Below, one piece after another: positions 22,232-33,209 of a stretch of 64,000 nucleotides of DNA (the stretch's first letter is position 1; each line of letters begins with the position of its first letter). The notes under the pieces are model-generated. The model was not told the origin of the DNA. It saw only the letters and a list, made by a program, of their open reading frames with translations, and searched no databases. The DNA is from Rehmannia glutinosa (lineage: Eukaryota; Streptophyta; Magnoliopsida; Lamiales; Orobanchaceae): NCBI GenBank assembly GCA_016081115.2, contig JABTTQ020000228.1:620001-684000 (forward strand), given 5' to 3'. Made by a program: the position numbers and the translations under genes.

Positions 22232-23329
22232 CACTACAAAAACAACTGTGTTTAGTGACGCTAAAATTTTCACTTGGTGACGCTTATTAGCGTCACAAGG
22301 TATATTACCTACGCTTTTGAAAGCGTCATGAGTTGCGTTGTTAAATTTGATGTCACAAAAATATCTGTGACGCAAGATCTATGCGTAGGTAAATCTCATT
22401 TCATGACGCTTTTATCAAATGCGTCATTATGTGGTGACACTATTTTCTGTCACAAGTAATAAAGATTTAATATATTTTAATAAAACTTTGCTTACGCTAA
22501 AAGCGTTGTTAAATTTAGCGACACTATTAAGCGTCTTTAAAGTCGCGACGCTTTTGAAAATTAGTGTCATTAAAATTATGACGAATTTTATATTTCTAGC
22601 TTCTGTAAAATTTATTAAAGATCAATTATTTATTAATTTTTTTAAAATTTAAACTTAATATTTAATTTTTGACTCATTTTGAATATATTTGTTGTTAGTC
22701 AATTATACATGACATAGTGTCTATTTATTAACTCTCAAAGTTACTCTCAACACTTCAATCTTTCGATGTGGATAGATATTCCAATTTTTACTTAAGTGAC
22801 CCTTTTTTATAAGCATCGTCATTTTAATGACACAAACAATAAAAGTGTAATTAAAATTTAAAATTTGGCTACAAATAAAAAAAATGTGTAAGTAAAATAG
22901 AAAGTGTCATCAATTTTATGACGCTTTTTAATAAGTGTCGCCATTTTAATGACACAAACAATAAAAGTGTAAGTAAATTTTAAAAATTTGGCGACAAATT
23001 AAAAAATATGTAAGTAAATTAGAAAGTGTCATCAATTTTGTGATATTTTTTACTAAGTGTTGTTATTTTAAGGACACAAGTAAAAAAACGTAAGTAAATT
23101 TTATAATTATCGTGACACTTATAAAAAACGTCGGTAATTTTATTAAGATAATGACACTTCAATAAAAGTGTCATCAAATTTACTAAGATGCTAACGCTTT
23201 CTAGTAAGTGTCACTATTTTTTATAATTTACAACGCTTTTTAAAAAACGTCATGAAATACTTATTTATAATGACGTTTTTTGGTAGCGTCATTAAATTTG
23301 TGTTGGGATAGACCATTTTTCTTGTAGTA
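22232..23329. mobile_element. CACTA-type (En/Spm) non-autonomous element
   Basis: The left end is CACTACAAAAA; the right end CTTGTAGTA is its inverse with the last base changed from G. A 3-bp duplication TAA flanks it (22229-22231 and 23330-23332), as CACTA elements make. Almost the whole 1.1-kb body consists of alternating TGACGC and GCGTCA phrases with TTTTNAAAAGCGT variants, which look like subterminal transposase-binding repeats. No transposase is encoded. Confidence 0.8.
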
Positions 23330-24240
23330 TAACAAACACAATCTACAGGGCTGAATGTGGTCTGAGATGTAGTCACATTCGAGATCTCATCCAGGGCAGT
23401 TCTGACTCCTTGTGCTTGAATGACTCTTAATTCTCTCAAGACTCTTGTATCTCTGGTGCATTTCTTGTCTATTGATTATGCATGTCCTCTTCCCTTTATA
23501 TAGCTGTTCAAACCCTTCAAGAGACCTAATACACAAGGAAAGAAGATATATACAAATATGTGACAAGTAAATCACTTATGTTAGGAAACAAGATAACTAT
23601 CCAAGAGTCCTAATATATCAATACCATAACAATATGATTTCTTTCCATATCTAAAAAGTCCTAATCATATCATTAGTCTAGAAAGGCAAAACAAATCAAA
23701 ATCTAATCTTTATAATTTTGGAAATTATTTTAAGCGATAAAAATCGCCCTAACAAAATCTGTGGATCCTTACCCTGTTCTCAATTCAAAAAAAAAGAAAG
23801 AAAAGAAAAACATCTGGAGCTGATGGGAAGGAAACGCATAACACAGTTTGCAACTTTAAGTAAATATAATTGACACTCCTCCATCGCATAGGTGCAAATC
23901 AACCACATTAATTTCAAAATTTCCGACCTTTCTCACTTTGTCTCTAAAAGAACACACATTATTATGTGAAAAATTTAAATTCTCCATTGATATAGCTTGC
24001 CAATTTTCTCGTGCAATTATTAAGATTATACCCACAATGTGATTGATGATTTGACTATGTGAAGAAATGATTATAAAAATTGTTGCAACTCTTATATTAA
24101 TACAATACTTGAAAATATCATACTTATAATCCACAAATACAACTTTGCCTTTGTTCATGTGTGGTGGATAATCAAGTTCAAAAACAATGTATTGATGAAT
24201 GGAGGTGAAAAATTGGATACATTCGTTGTTGTTTCTAGTG
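23330..24240. other. Intergenic DNA, no supported gene
   Basis: A 100-codon minus-strand frame (24158-23856) has no recognisable domain and biased AT-rich content; I do not call it a gene. Confidence 0.4.
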
Positions 24241-24337
24241 ATGAAGATAATATAGAAATCATTAAAGGTAATATTAATAACTTATCCAAATAAAATTACT
24301 ATTTTCTTGTGTTTTAATGATACTTATTGGTGTATAT

Positions 24338-24597
24338 TAGAGCTGTCAATTTTGGCCAGGCCCATTGGGCCGACCAGCCGGGTAAAATGGTCGGATTGGG
24401 TTGCATTTTCTTAGGCCCGAAATGAGCCGGGTTTTTTGGCTCGACCCATTAGACTTGAAAAACCAGGCCGGCCCGGTTGGCCCGATTTTTCTTTTGGGCT
24501 AGCCGTTTTCGGGCTCCAAAAATAGTGGCTCATTCCTTTGTTTGGCCCGAAATGATTTTTTTTTGTTTTGGCGATGTCAGTCCGTTTGGCACCTCTA
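24338..24597. mobile_element. hAT-type MITE 1 in tandem copy 1
   Basis: 260 bp with ends TAGAGCTGTCAA and TTTGGCACCTCTA (inverted). Flanks GTGTATAT (24330-24337) and GTTTATAT (24598-24605) form an 8-bp duplication with one change. The interior is rich in GGCCCG/CGGGCC phrases. Confidence 0.75.
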
Positions 24598-24810
24598 GTT
24601 TATATATACAACAAAGAACTTGTCTTCGTGAATCGGTTGATCCAGTGGCAATTACTGAACAAAATACAATGGCAACAACATAAGGTATTACATTTTACTG
24701 CAAAAGTCTTTTTTTTACCCGAAAAGTATTACCTTTTATAATATTAATAACTTATTCGAATAAAATTACTATTTTTTTTTATATTTTTATAATACTTATT
24801 GGTTTATATT

Positions 24811-25091
24811 CAGCGGCGAACGCAATATTTTAATTTTGGAGGAACAAAAAATGGATCGAGTTTATAAATTTACACAATGAAAAAAAATATTCATATATTA
24901 ACCATAATCAGTGGGGTTTTATATTGTAAAAGACAACTATTTGAAGTTTTTATCAAAATTTGGGGAAGGGGGGGCAAAGTCATCTATTTTAACTAATTTT
25001 TTTTTTTTGAAAACTTTAGGGAGGGAAAATGAAATTTTGAAAAACTTTGAGGGGGCAATCGCCCACCCTTGTCCCCCTAGGTCCGCCACTG
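24811..25091. mobile_element. hAT-type MITE 2 in tandem copy 2
   Basis: 281 bp with ends CAGCGGCGAAC and GTCCGCCACTG (inverted). Flanks TTTATATT (24803-24810) and TTTATATG (25092-25099) make an 8-bp duplication with one change. It is a different family from MITE 1. Confidence 0.78.
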
Positions 25092-25514
25092 TTTATATGT
25101 ACAACAATGAACTTCTGCTAGGTGAACCAGGCGCTCCAGTGGCCATTACTGAACAGAATACAATAGAAACAACTAGAGATATTACATTTTACTGCAAAAG
25201 TATTATTTCTTACCATAAAAGTATTGCCTTTTATAATATATTATTTTTCTGGTTTAATATTGCATAACACTATGAAGGTAATATCAATAACTTATCCGAA
25301 TAAACTTACTACTTTCATATGTTTTTATGATACTTATTGGTTTATACATACAACAAATGAACTTGTGCTAGGTGAACAAGTCGCTGCAATGTCCATTACT
25401 GAACATAATACAATGGAAAACAACTGAAGGTATTGAATTTTACTGCAAAAGTATCATTTTTTTACCGGAAAAGTATTACTTGTGATAATATGTCATTTTT
25501 CTGGTTTAAATTAT

Positions 25515-26870
25515 TGCAGAATATCCTGGGGATACTCTAAATATAATTAGTTCTCTTATTGGTGTAAAAAATAGAATAATTGAAGATATGTATAAGTTTT
25601 ATCATGACCATAGTCGTGCATTTGGATTTAGTGTACATAAATCGACTGCTATATTTAGGGACAATAGAGTTGTGACATAAAAGTACTTTGTATGCTCATG
25701 TGAAGGAACAAATAGAACAACATTTGAAAAAAAAAACTTTCCTCATACATGCATCATTCATAATGAAATTAAATGATGATGGTGTTTATGAAGTCATTAA
25801 TCACGTTGAGGTACATAATCATTCATTCACGAGAACAAAGTGGAGTCACCTTTATCGTTCAAAAAGAAAACTTATAGAAGATATGATATCTTCCAGCATG
25901 AGACTGACTGACTCTTATCGCCATATGGCACATGAAGTGGGTGGAGACCATATTGTTGGCCATACCATAAAAGATTATTTGAAATTGAAAGCAATAGAAG
26001 GTGGAGATGCACAAACATCGGTAGAAATATTGTACAAATAGCAAACGAGGAATATGACTTTTATTTTAGAGTCAAGTTGGATGATATGGCAAATTGAGTA
26101 ATGTATTATAGAGAGATTCAATGATGAAGGAGGATTATGAACTATTTGGAGATGTCGTAATCTTTGATACAACATATCACACAAATATATACAATTTGAT
26201 TTGTGCTCTAATAGTTGGCGTCAACCATCACTGGAAAAATGTAATGTTTGGATGTGCATTCTTATCTAATGGAAGACTGAGTCATTTGAGTGGCTCTTTG
26301 AAGTTTTTAAGAAAGTAATAGGAGGCAAACGTCCAATCACATTATTCACCAATCAAGATCAGACGATTGCTAGAGCGATAGAAAATGTATACATTCTGAA
26401 AAATTGTCATATTTTTATACAACTGTATTAAAATTAATAATACTTTATGAGTATAAAGTGATACTTTTTGTGAAAAATTTGATATTTTTTTGAAAGTTGT
26501 CACTGCACGTATTAAAATTAATAATACATTATATGTGAAAAATGATACTTTTACTGGAAAAAAGGTACTTTTCCTGAATAAATTATGTAGGTTTTCCCTG
26601 GAACAAAACACAGACTATGCCAATGACACCTTTACCAAAATATTGTGAGCAGATTTGGACTGTTGAAGAGCAACACTTTCTTTAATGATACTTTTAGCAA
26701 ATGCTTGTGAGGTTGTGCAAATGAAAATAAATTTGAAGACTGTCGGAGTACTATGATTTTTAAGTATGGTTTGGAAGATCAAACTTGGTTTCTACGTACG
26801 TATAATCTAAAAGACCAATGGTGCACAACCATGAGCAAAGACTTATTTTTAGCTGGAACAATGCAATGAG
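25515..26870 (+). pseudogene. FAR1/FHY3-like (MULE transposase-derived) pseudogene
   Basis: Readable pieces in order: MYKFYHDHSRAFGFSVHKS and KYFVCSCEG (FAR1 DNA-binding domain, with a TAA where a Lys codon is expected before KYF); DDGVYEVINHVEVHNHSF (the HNH end of that zinc finger); then the MULE transposase domain FGDVVIFDTTYHTN, ICALIVGVNHHWKNVMFGCA and GGKRPITLFTNQDQTIARAI. After an AT-rich insertion or intron (26390-26590) comes FPGTKHRLCQWHL, a conserved MULE/FAR1 block. FAR1 and FHY3 are transcription factors domesticated from Mutator transposases. Several stops and shifts show it is dead; the transposon itself cannot be excluded as source. Confidence 0.72.
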
Positions 26871-27516
26871 ATTCAATTCCAAAAAAGAAAAAATACAAGC
26901 CTGACCGAGTTTTATGGTATTTTCAAGGAACTAGTGAAGAATTAGAGAATGAAAGAAGAATATGATGAATTTAATCCTCAAGATCAATTCCAACGACTAT
27001 ACTATAATTGACTTGAATGTTAAAACACGGTTCTGAGTCTATATACATTGATGCTTTTCAAAGATTTTGAGACTGAGTTTAAAATCACTCTCTTAAATAG
27101 TTTTTAAGAATGCTAATTTGCTAAAGAATATGGTAAATTTCAATCCTCAAGATCAAATCCAAAATCTCTCTCTTAAATAAAAACTTATGTTGCTAAGTTG
27201 TTGATTCAAGATAGGAAAACCACTTAAGCAATTTGAAGGGCTGGTAGTGGTAATGGGAAGTCATTTATGGGCCAAAAATACTTTTATGAAATGAAGGTTG
27301 AGAGTCAAAAGCCCAGAGTTACCTTCATTCCTACGCTGACCAGCAAGATTATTAGTGGACCAATTTGGACAGGGGGCAGGCCCACTATTGTACTTATTAC
27401 TTTATTAGCAAAACCATTTGTTGTTTAATGAACTAATCAATCTTAAAGTAGTTCATTTTCCTACCAACTAGCATCATTTTCTCTAAAATTCTCTCGATTT
27501 ACTTCTCTTTTTTGTC
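26870..27516. other. Intergenic DNA before the Tat element
   Basis: No gene recognised. Confidence 0.4.
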
Positions 27517-27521
27517 ATTAT

Positions 27522-28125
27522 TGATGATACCCGAGCCGAGCTGGAAGAAATTAATCCAAGTCATCAGTCCAACACACATCCGAGTAGGCGACCTGCGGGT
27601 GACGTCAGCAATGGTGCGCGACGACACGTCACGAATTAAGCTCGCCCATTCACGAGCCCAACCGCAACACGACCGCGAGCCCCGAGCCCAAATTTCGACC
27701 AGGAAACGCATGCGCGCAGGCCTCATAAAAATAATCACACGCCCATGCTTAACGCTTTATTGGTATCGAAAGCGCCACATGTCGGAGAATTATGAAGAGA
27801 AGTCGACAAGTGGCAAGTTTTTGGTGACATGCTGTGATTAGAGAAGGGCATGTGTCTTTCTTTAATTATTTTACTAATTAATGAATAGTTAGTGCAAAGA
27901 TGACTATTGTAAACCCACTTACTCGAAGGGGTATAAAAAGTCTGATAGAGGGAAAACTGAAAGGGAGGAGCAAGATTGTAAGAAAGACCGACCCCAATAA
28001 TTCGGCTCGGCATTATGCAAAAAAGGCAGAATTAGCCAAAAATAAATATACGTTACGCACGTTTATATTTCCACGTGTTAAATCTTTTACATATTTTTGC
28101 TTGCTGACCAAAACGCATGTCAACA
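27522..28125 (+). repeat. 5' LTR of the Tat element
   Basis: TG...CA ends; TATA box GGGTATAAAAAG near 27930. The last 285 bp match the 3' LTR with about four transitions; the GC-rich first half differs by many small indels. Confidence 0.9.
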
Positions 28126-28127
28126 AA

Positions 28128-28146
28128 TTGGCGCTAGAAGGAGGGC
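28128..28146 (+). promoter_or_regulatory. Primer binding site of the Tat element
   Basis: TTGGCGCTAGAAGGAGGGC follows the LTR end by two bases. TGGCGC-type primer sites occur in plant Ty3-gypsy elements; I did not identify the tRNA. Confidence 0.65.
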
Positions 28147-28236
28147 CCGTATTAGTCCAGTCAGAGTTCCAAGCAAAAGCAAGTTAAGTAAAAACCAGGT
28201 AAAGTTTAACGCTTAACCTTTTCATAATAGACAAAA

Positions 28237-29760
28237 ATGAGTCAACTGTCGAGAAATGCCCGTTTGACTGAAGAGCAACATTTGAACAACCAAACCGCCG
28301 GACTACGAATGGCCAAAATATGCTCCAAACAGAAGCAAGGAGCACTACTTTATTTCCTTTTGCTCAGCTAATTGCCAACCCAACTTTTGTACAACAAATG
28401 AACCAACTCATATCGCAAACTCTCGCTACCACAAACTCTCAAGCACCTCCTCCACTCCTTGCAAATACTAACCCACTCAACCCACAACTAAATGTTAACA
28501 TTAATCCTCAAATTCCGGGCTTCCTCATGACGAAGCCCAAAAAGCCGATTCGAGGTAGTGAACAACATGTCCGTCGTGATGGGCGGTCGCGAGAGAAGAT
28601 GAGAAGGGCAAAGTTGTATAGCAGAGTCACTCTGGGAGCCAACACGACATCGTCATGCCCCCCCGTGTTCGCCGGACGACCGGGAGTTGATCCTTTTCAC
28701 CCGGCTCGTCGATAAGTTCGGCTCGGGTTTCGGATGAGCGGGAGCAGCTTAGGGTCAATCGGATCAAGGCCCTAGCTGTGGCGGAAGGATGTAGAAATAC
28801 ACCGCACTACGTCGTCGTCGAACAATTGGAAGGCGGTCCGGCGCGAGCAGTCTCGAAGACCGCCCCAAGTAATGAACCAGCCAATTTTGTTATGTCGCCA
28901 TTTTCCCTGGAATGCAGCGACCCCATTACCGCCAAAGTTGAAAATCCCCGGTCGGTCGGTCTACAATGGGGAAACGAGCCCGACCACTCACGTTCACAAG
29001 TACTTAGCATGGATGGAACTATGCGAGTTCTAGTGATGCCATCCTGCGCAGGGCCTTCCCCTTGACTTTGGGCGGCCGAGCCCACCGTTGGTTTAGGACC
29101 CTACCACGGGGATCCATTCGAGGCATGGGGGATCTCGGCCTCGCTTACGACGCATTTCTTAACGTCAAAGTCCGAGCCGCACCTAAGGACTCGCCGTGAA
29201 CATCAAACAAAGGAAGGGCAGGCCCCTGAAAAGCTATATTTCTCGGTTCAACAAACAAGTTCGAGAGATGGGCGGGTGTCGGATGACGCCATTTTGATCG
29301 CGACCATGGCTGGATGGCCCCAAGACTTGGTTTAATTACTCCATCCACGAATCGGGGCGACCTCGCACCAAGAATTTTGGTCCACGCGGAACGCCATATT
29401 TGTCAAGAAGTTGGCCATGGCAATAACCGCTTGAGCACCGCCAAGGGGCGTGAGAAAGGACGGAAAGAAAGAACCGGCCCGATTGGGGACGGGGTCGGGA
29501 TTTAGACCATTCTCGGAAAACCCGACCACCGGATTTAGGGCTCGCCAAGAGGCGAGGCCGAAATCGCTATGTTTGAGGAGTACTTTGACCCACACTCCAT
29601 CAGCCATATGGAATGAAGTACATGGTCGAATTTGTTGCCTCGGCTCGGCCTTTGAAAATCGAGCGGCAAAATTAGATTCAGCGTCGATCTGTGCCTATCA
29701 TAAATCGATAGAGTCAATCTTGATGAGTGCCGAGATCTAATTAGGGAAATTATGCGTGTT
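28237..29760 (+). pseudogene. Tat element gag, broken
   Basis: An ATG at 28237 opens MSQLSRNARLTEEQHL. After a shift a Pro/Asn/Gln-rich frame (28320-28715) follows with FVQQMNQLISQTL. The capsid core is readable near 29047-29120 as RAFPLTLGGRAHRWFRTLP and RGSI, the conserved retrotransposon Gag block (often LGG-x-A-x-x-WF). Near 29130-29330 come KVRAAPKDS and shifted fragments. Many frameshifts prevent any full product. Confidence 0.75.
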
Positions 29761-29999
29761 GTTCGGCGGGCGGTCTCAAAAGGTACGTTCATGAACTACC
29801 GCCCATACCAAAGACGGCTGTTTGGCTCAAGGTGTCCATCGGAACGCGGCGTAACCAATCCAGCTCTCTGCGCCACACCCCGACAGAAAACCAGGGAGGG
29901 AGATCCTCATGATGTCGAGTGTCGGTCGAATCAATACTAACACAATCGAGGATAGACGCTCCAATGAGAAAAAGAAAAGGCGATGTTAGACAGGTAACC

Positions 30000-30850
30000 A
30001 ACGCTAAAGACAAGTTCGGGTGGCGGAAATCAAGGAAGGCCAACCCGACCACTTTGTGTTCTCGGATGCGGATGCCGACCAGGTGGTCCATCCTCATTCG
30101 ACCTACGGTCATTCTTTGCACCGATTTTGGGTATTAGGTCCACAGGAAATTTTGATAAAACGGAAGCTATTCGTCGATCATTTATGTCAGCGTTTGAAGA
30201 TTGAGCGTGGACGATAGTTATATCCGTCCATGCAACGATAGCATTCTAGGGTTTGGAGGAGGAAGGATAGTCCCGCTCGGAGAAGTTGATTTGCCCATAC
30301 AAATGGGACAAGGGTTGCATAAAGCGGACCGTCATGACAACATTCAAAATAATCAATCTTTGATTCGGAGTACAATGCTATCATTGGGAGGCCATTGCTT
30401 TATCATATAAAGCCGTTTCAATATATCATTTTTGTATAAAATTCCCAACATCCGATGCGAAGCTATACATAAAGGGAATCAAAGGAGTCACGAGAATGCT
30501 CTCTTAAACTCCGACCAGGTAGAGATTAACGTGGCGGAACAAGGACAAACCCAGTGGAACCACACAAGACGATCCCCCGCCCGAGGAGGAGTCCGAGCGA
30601 AAAGTGGTGATCGTTCGGGAGGATAATCCGGTCGTCGGCGGGAAGGAGCCAATGATGGAAGAAGGCAAGCCGAAAGCGATCGAGAACGAGCGGCCGCTGA
30701 AGACGAATTGCCCTGTAGATCAAGGAGGGGTAAAACAAGAAAAGAAAACAGGCGGAACGGTAGAAGAAGGTTGATACAATCAATGTCGGAAGGCCAAGCG
30801 AGAGCGCCAACTATGTATTGGTCATGATCTCCCAGAACCATATCGAGCGA
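30000..30850 (+). pseudogene. Tat element protease region, broken
   Basis: HFVFSDADADQVVHPH (about 30050) and, in another frame, the protease flap/C-terminal part ILGFGGGRIVPLGEVDLPI (30240-30297) are recognisable. YNAIIGRPLL-like sequence can be read around 30370-30410 across a shift. The active-site D-x-GS is not preserved as written (NGSYSS-like sequence near 30160). An acidic linker follows (30560-30700). Confidence 0.55.
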
Positions 30851-30899
30851 TGATCGAGTTTTAGGAAATAATCTTGGCGTCTTCGCATGGACTCATGCG

Positions 30900-31714
30900 G
30901 ACATGCCCGGAATTGACCCAAGTATCGTGCCACCGCCTCGATATTGATTTAACGTTCCACCCGCGATTATCGAGAAAAGCGTAAGCTCGGCCCAGCGACA
31001 GCGACTTCGAGGCGAAGTTAACAAGTTGCTAGACAATCAATTCATCAGGAAGCCTTCTATCCCCGATGGGTCGCAATCCTGTTTTGGTAAAGAAAAGCAA
31101 TGGCGATGGCGCTCGTGCGTGGATTTTACCGACCTCAACAAAGCATGCCCTAAGGCGCAGGTTATCCATTGCCAAATATTGATTATATGGTAGATGCCAC
31201 GGGACACGAATCGATGAGCTTCATGGATGCATACTCGGGTTACAACGAAATACGGATGCACCCGGAAGATGAAAAAAATACATCATTCTTCTCTCAAGAG
31301 GGGAATTTTTATTTACAAGATGATGCCCGGATTGAAGAATCTTTGGTGCGACCTATCAAAGGTTAGTAAATAAGATGTTTGAGAAAATTATAGGTCACAC
31401 TATGGAAGTCTATGTAGATGACATGTTGGTAAAATCATTGTACATATCTGATCACCTGAACGATCTTAATAAAATGTTTGCTGTTTTGAGAGAGTACAAG
31501 ATGATGTTAAACCCGAGAAAATGTACGTTTGGGGTCGGCTCGGGAAAATTTCTGGGGTATATGGTCAGCCAAAGGGGAATCGAAGCCAACCCAGATAAAA
31601 TAAAAGCCATCATCGATCTAGAACCCCCGAACTCTGTAAAAAGGGTACAAAGCCTAACAGGCCGATTGGCCGCCCTTAACCGATTTGTTTCGCGATCCAC
31701 GGACAAGTGCAAAC
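30900..31714 (+). pseudogene. Tat element reverse transcriptase, interrupted by a solo LTR
   Basis: PGIDPSIVCHRL (30910), NPVLVKKSNG (31075) and SFMDAYSGYNEIRMHPED (31217-31270, catalytic Asp in F-x-D) come before the frame 31375-31719, which has MEVYVDDMLVKS, the YVDD catalytic box at about 31411, and then FGVGSGKFLGYMVSQRGI. The protein stops at DKCK where the solo LTR enters at 31715 and resumes at 33210 as PFFEIIKKSKNFEW. Confidence 0.85.
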
Positions 31715-33209
31715 TGTAAGTCCAAGCGGCTACGATAATCTAGAGGGGGGGTGAATAGATTATCTCCATCTTTTCGATTTCGCCCTCTTTTTAAAATCGA
31801 ATGCTCAAATACAATAATAAAGGTGCGGAATATAAACAACACACGACGATTTAAAGAGGTTCAACCCACCTAGGGCCTAATCCTCTACCACCCCAGTATA
31901 TCCGGGATGGATTTCGAAAAGAAAAAGAATTTTATTAATTACCAAAATTAATACAAATTCAACTTACACCACCTTGAAGAGCACCACACTCTTCTTCAAC
32001 ACCACCTTTGGAGATTACCACAATCTCCCTTTGAAGATTACCACAATCTTCCTTCAACGGCACCTTGTGAAGATTACCACAATCTTCAACCTTGAAGAAT
32101 ACCAAATTCTTCAACACCTCAACAAGAAGATTACCACAATCTTCTCACACCTAACACCTAGATCACCCAAGTGTGTTCTTACCACAAGAACACTCACAAG
32201 GATATCTTGTGTTTGAATGACGACCACAAATTCAAGATTACAACTCGATAATAAATAATACAATTGAGTGCAAGTGTAATCAAGAATAGCCTAGACCTCA
32301 AGAATGTGAAAGTGAATAGCTAGGCAAATTACAACAAGAAATAAGACAATGAAAGACCAAGTGTTTGCTTGAAGTGTATCTTGTTGTGTTGTATCTCAAT
32401 AGTTGTATTGGTTGCTCCAAAACTTCCTCTATTTATAGGAGATGATTGATCAAGCATAGGCTCCTCTTGGGGATTGAAAATCTCTGAGAAAAAAATACAA
32501 TTAAAATCAAGAATATAGCTGTTAGAAAACAATCCCACAATTTAAGGAAATGTGCATTGTCAAACGGTCATATTTTTTTTGTCAATACAGGCGACCGTGT
32601 CATACGTAAATAAGAGAAAAAGAGAACACTTTGAAAATTACAACAGGGGAGACCGGTCGACGAGGCTTCGACCGGTCGACCTGCCTCAACCGGTCTCCTA
32701 ACCAAAAATACGAAGGATTTAAGTCTGTTTCAACAATGAAACTTGCAGGTACCGGTCGACCGCTGGGCGACCGGTCGACCGGACCGGTCGACGCCCAGGG
32801 CGACCGGTCGACCTTCTTGTTTTTCCTTCCGTCTCATTTTCTGTTTCTAAAAACATCTTCAGGTACGGGTTGCCCTATAGGGCGACCGGTCGACCACGAG
32901 ACAGAAATGTTGTCCAATTTTTGTCAAAAATAAAACCCAACAAATACTCCGAAAATTTAGTAAAAACATTTTAAACCAATCGAGAGTATTTAGACAACAT
33001 TTAGGAACCTTGTTAAGGAGTGAAAAATCTATTGAAATAAAATCATTAAAAGTATTGTCCATTATTATCAAAAATAAACTTGAGGAAATACTCCGGAAAA
33101 TATTAAAAACCATTTTAAATCATTTAGGAGTATTTGGACAACCTTTAAAAGCATTGTTTTGGTGACAAAATAAAATCATCAAAATTAAGATGAAAACATG
33201 TATCAAACA
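31715..33209 (-). mobile_element. Solo LTR A (1495 bp), inserted in the Tat pol gene
   Basis: Plus-strand ends TGTAAGTCCAAGCGG and TGTATCAAACA. The 5-bp duplication CAAAC (31710-31714, 33210-33214) is exact, and joining the flanks restores the pol reading DKCKPFF. A TATA box CCTATAAATAG on the minus strand near 32435 suggests that is the transcribed strand. No internal retrotransposon sequence is present. It holds a GAAGATT/AATCTTC hairpin series (31970-32135) and an ACCGGTCGAC array (32650-32895). Confidence 0.9.

Larger units (their letters stand above)
24240..25500 (+). repeat. Three tandem copies of a degenerate ~200-bp unit
   Basis: Each copy holds TTATCCGAATAAA-x-TTACTA, ATACTTATTGGT-x-TATA, ACAACAA-x-GAACTT, then CATTACTGAACA-x-AATACAAT and TTTTACTGCAAAAGT. 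Starts lie near 24277, 24752 and 25291. Copies 1 and 2 are enlarged by one MITE each; copy 3 is empty. The protein reading ITEQNTM is kept in copies 1 and 2, hinting at a duplicated coding exon of the neighbouring FAR1-like gene. Confidence 0.65.

Noticed and set aside
23856..24158. 100-codon minus-strand frame
   Set aside because: No domain, no promoter or splice context, composition expected of AT-rich noncoding DNA.
31974..32216. Frame rich in ITTIF repeats, also at 38140 and 51528
   Set aside because: It lies within the solo LTR and reflects the hairpin series; codon pattern and position do not support a protein.
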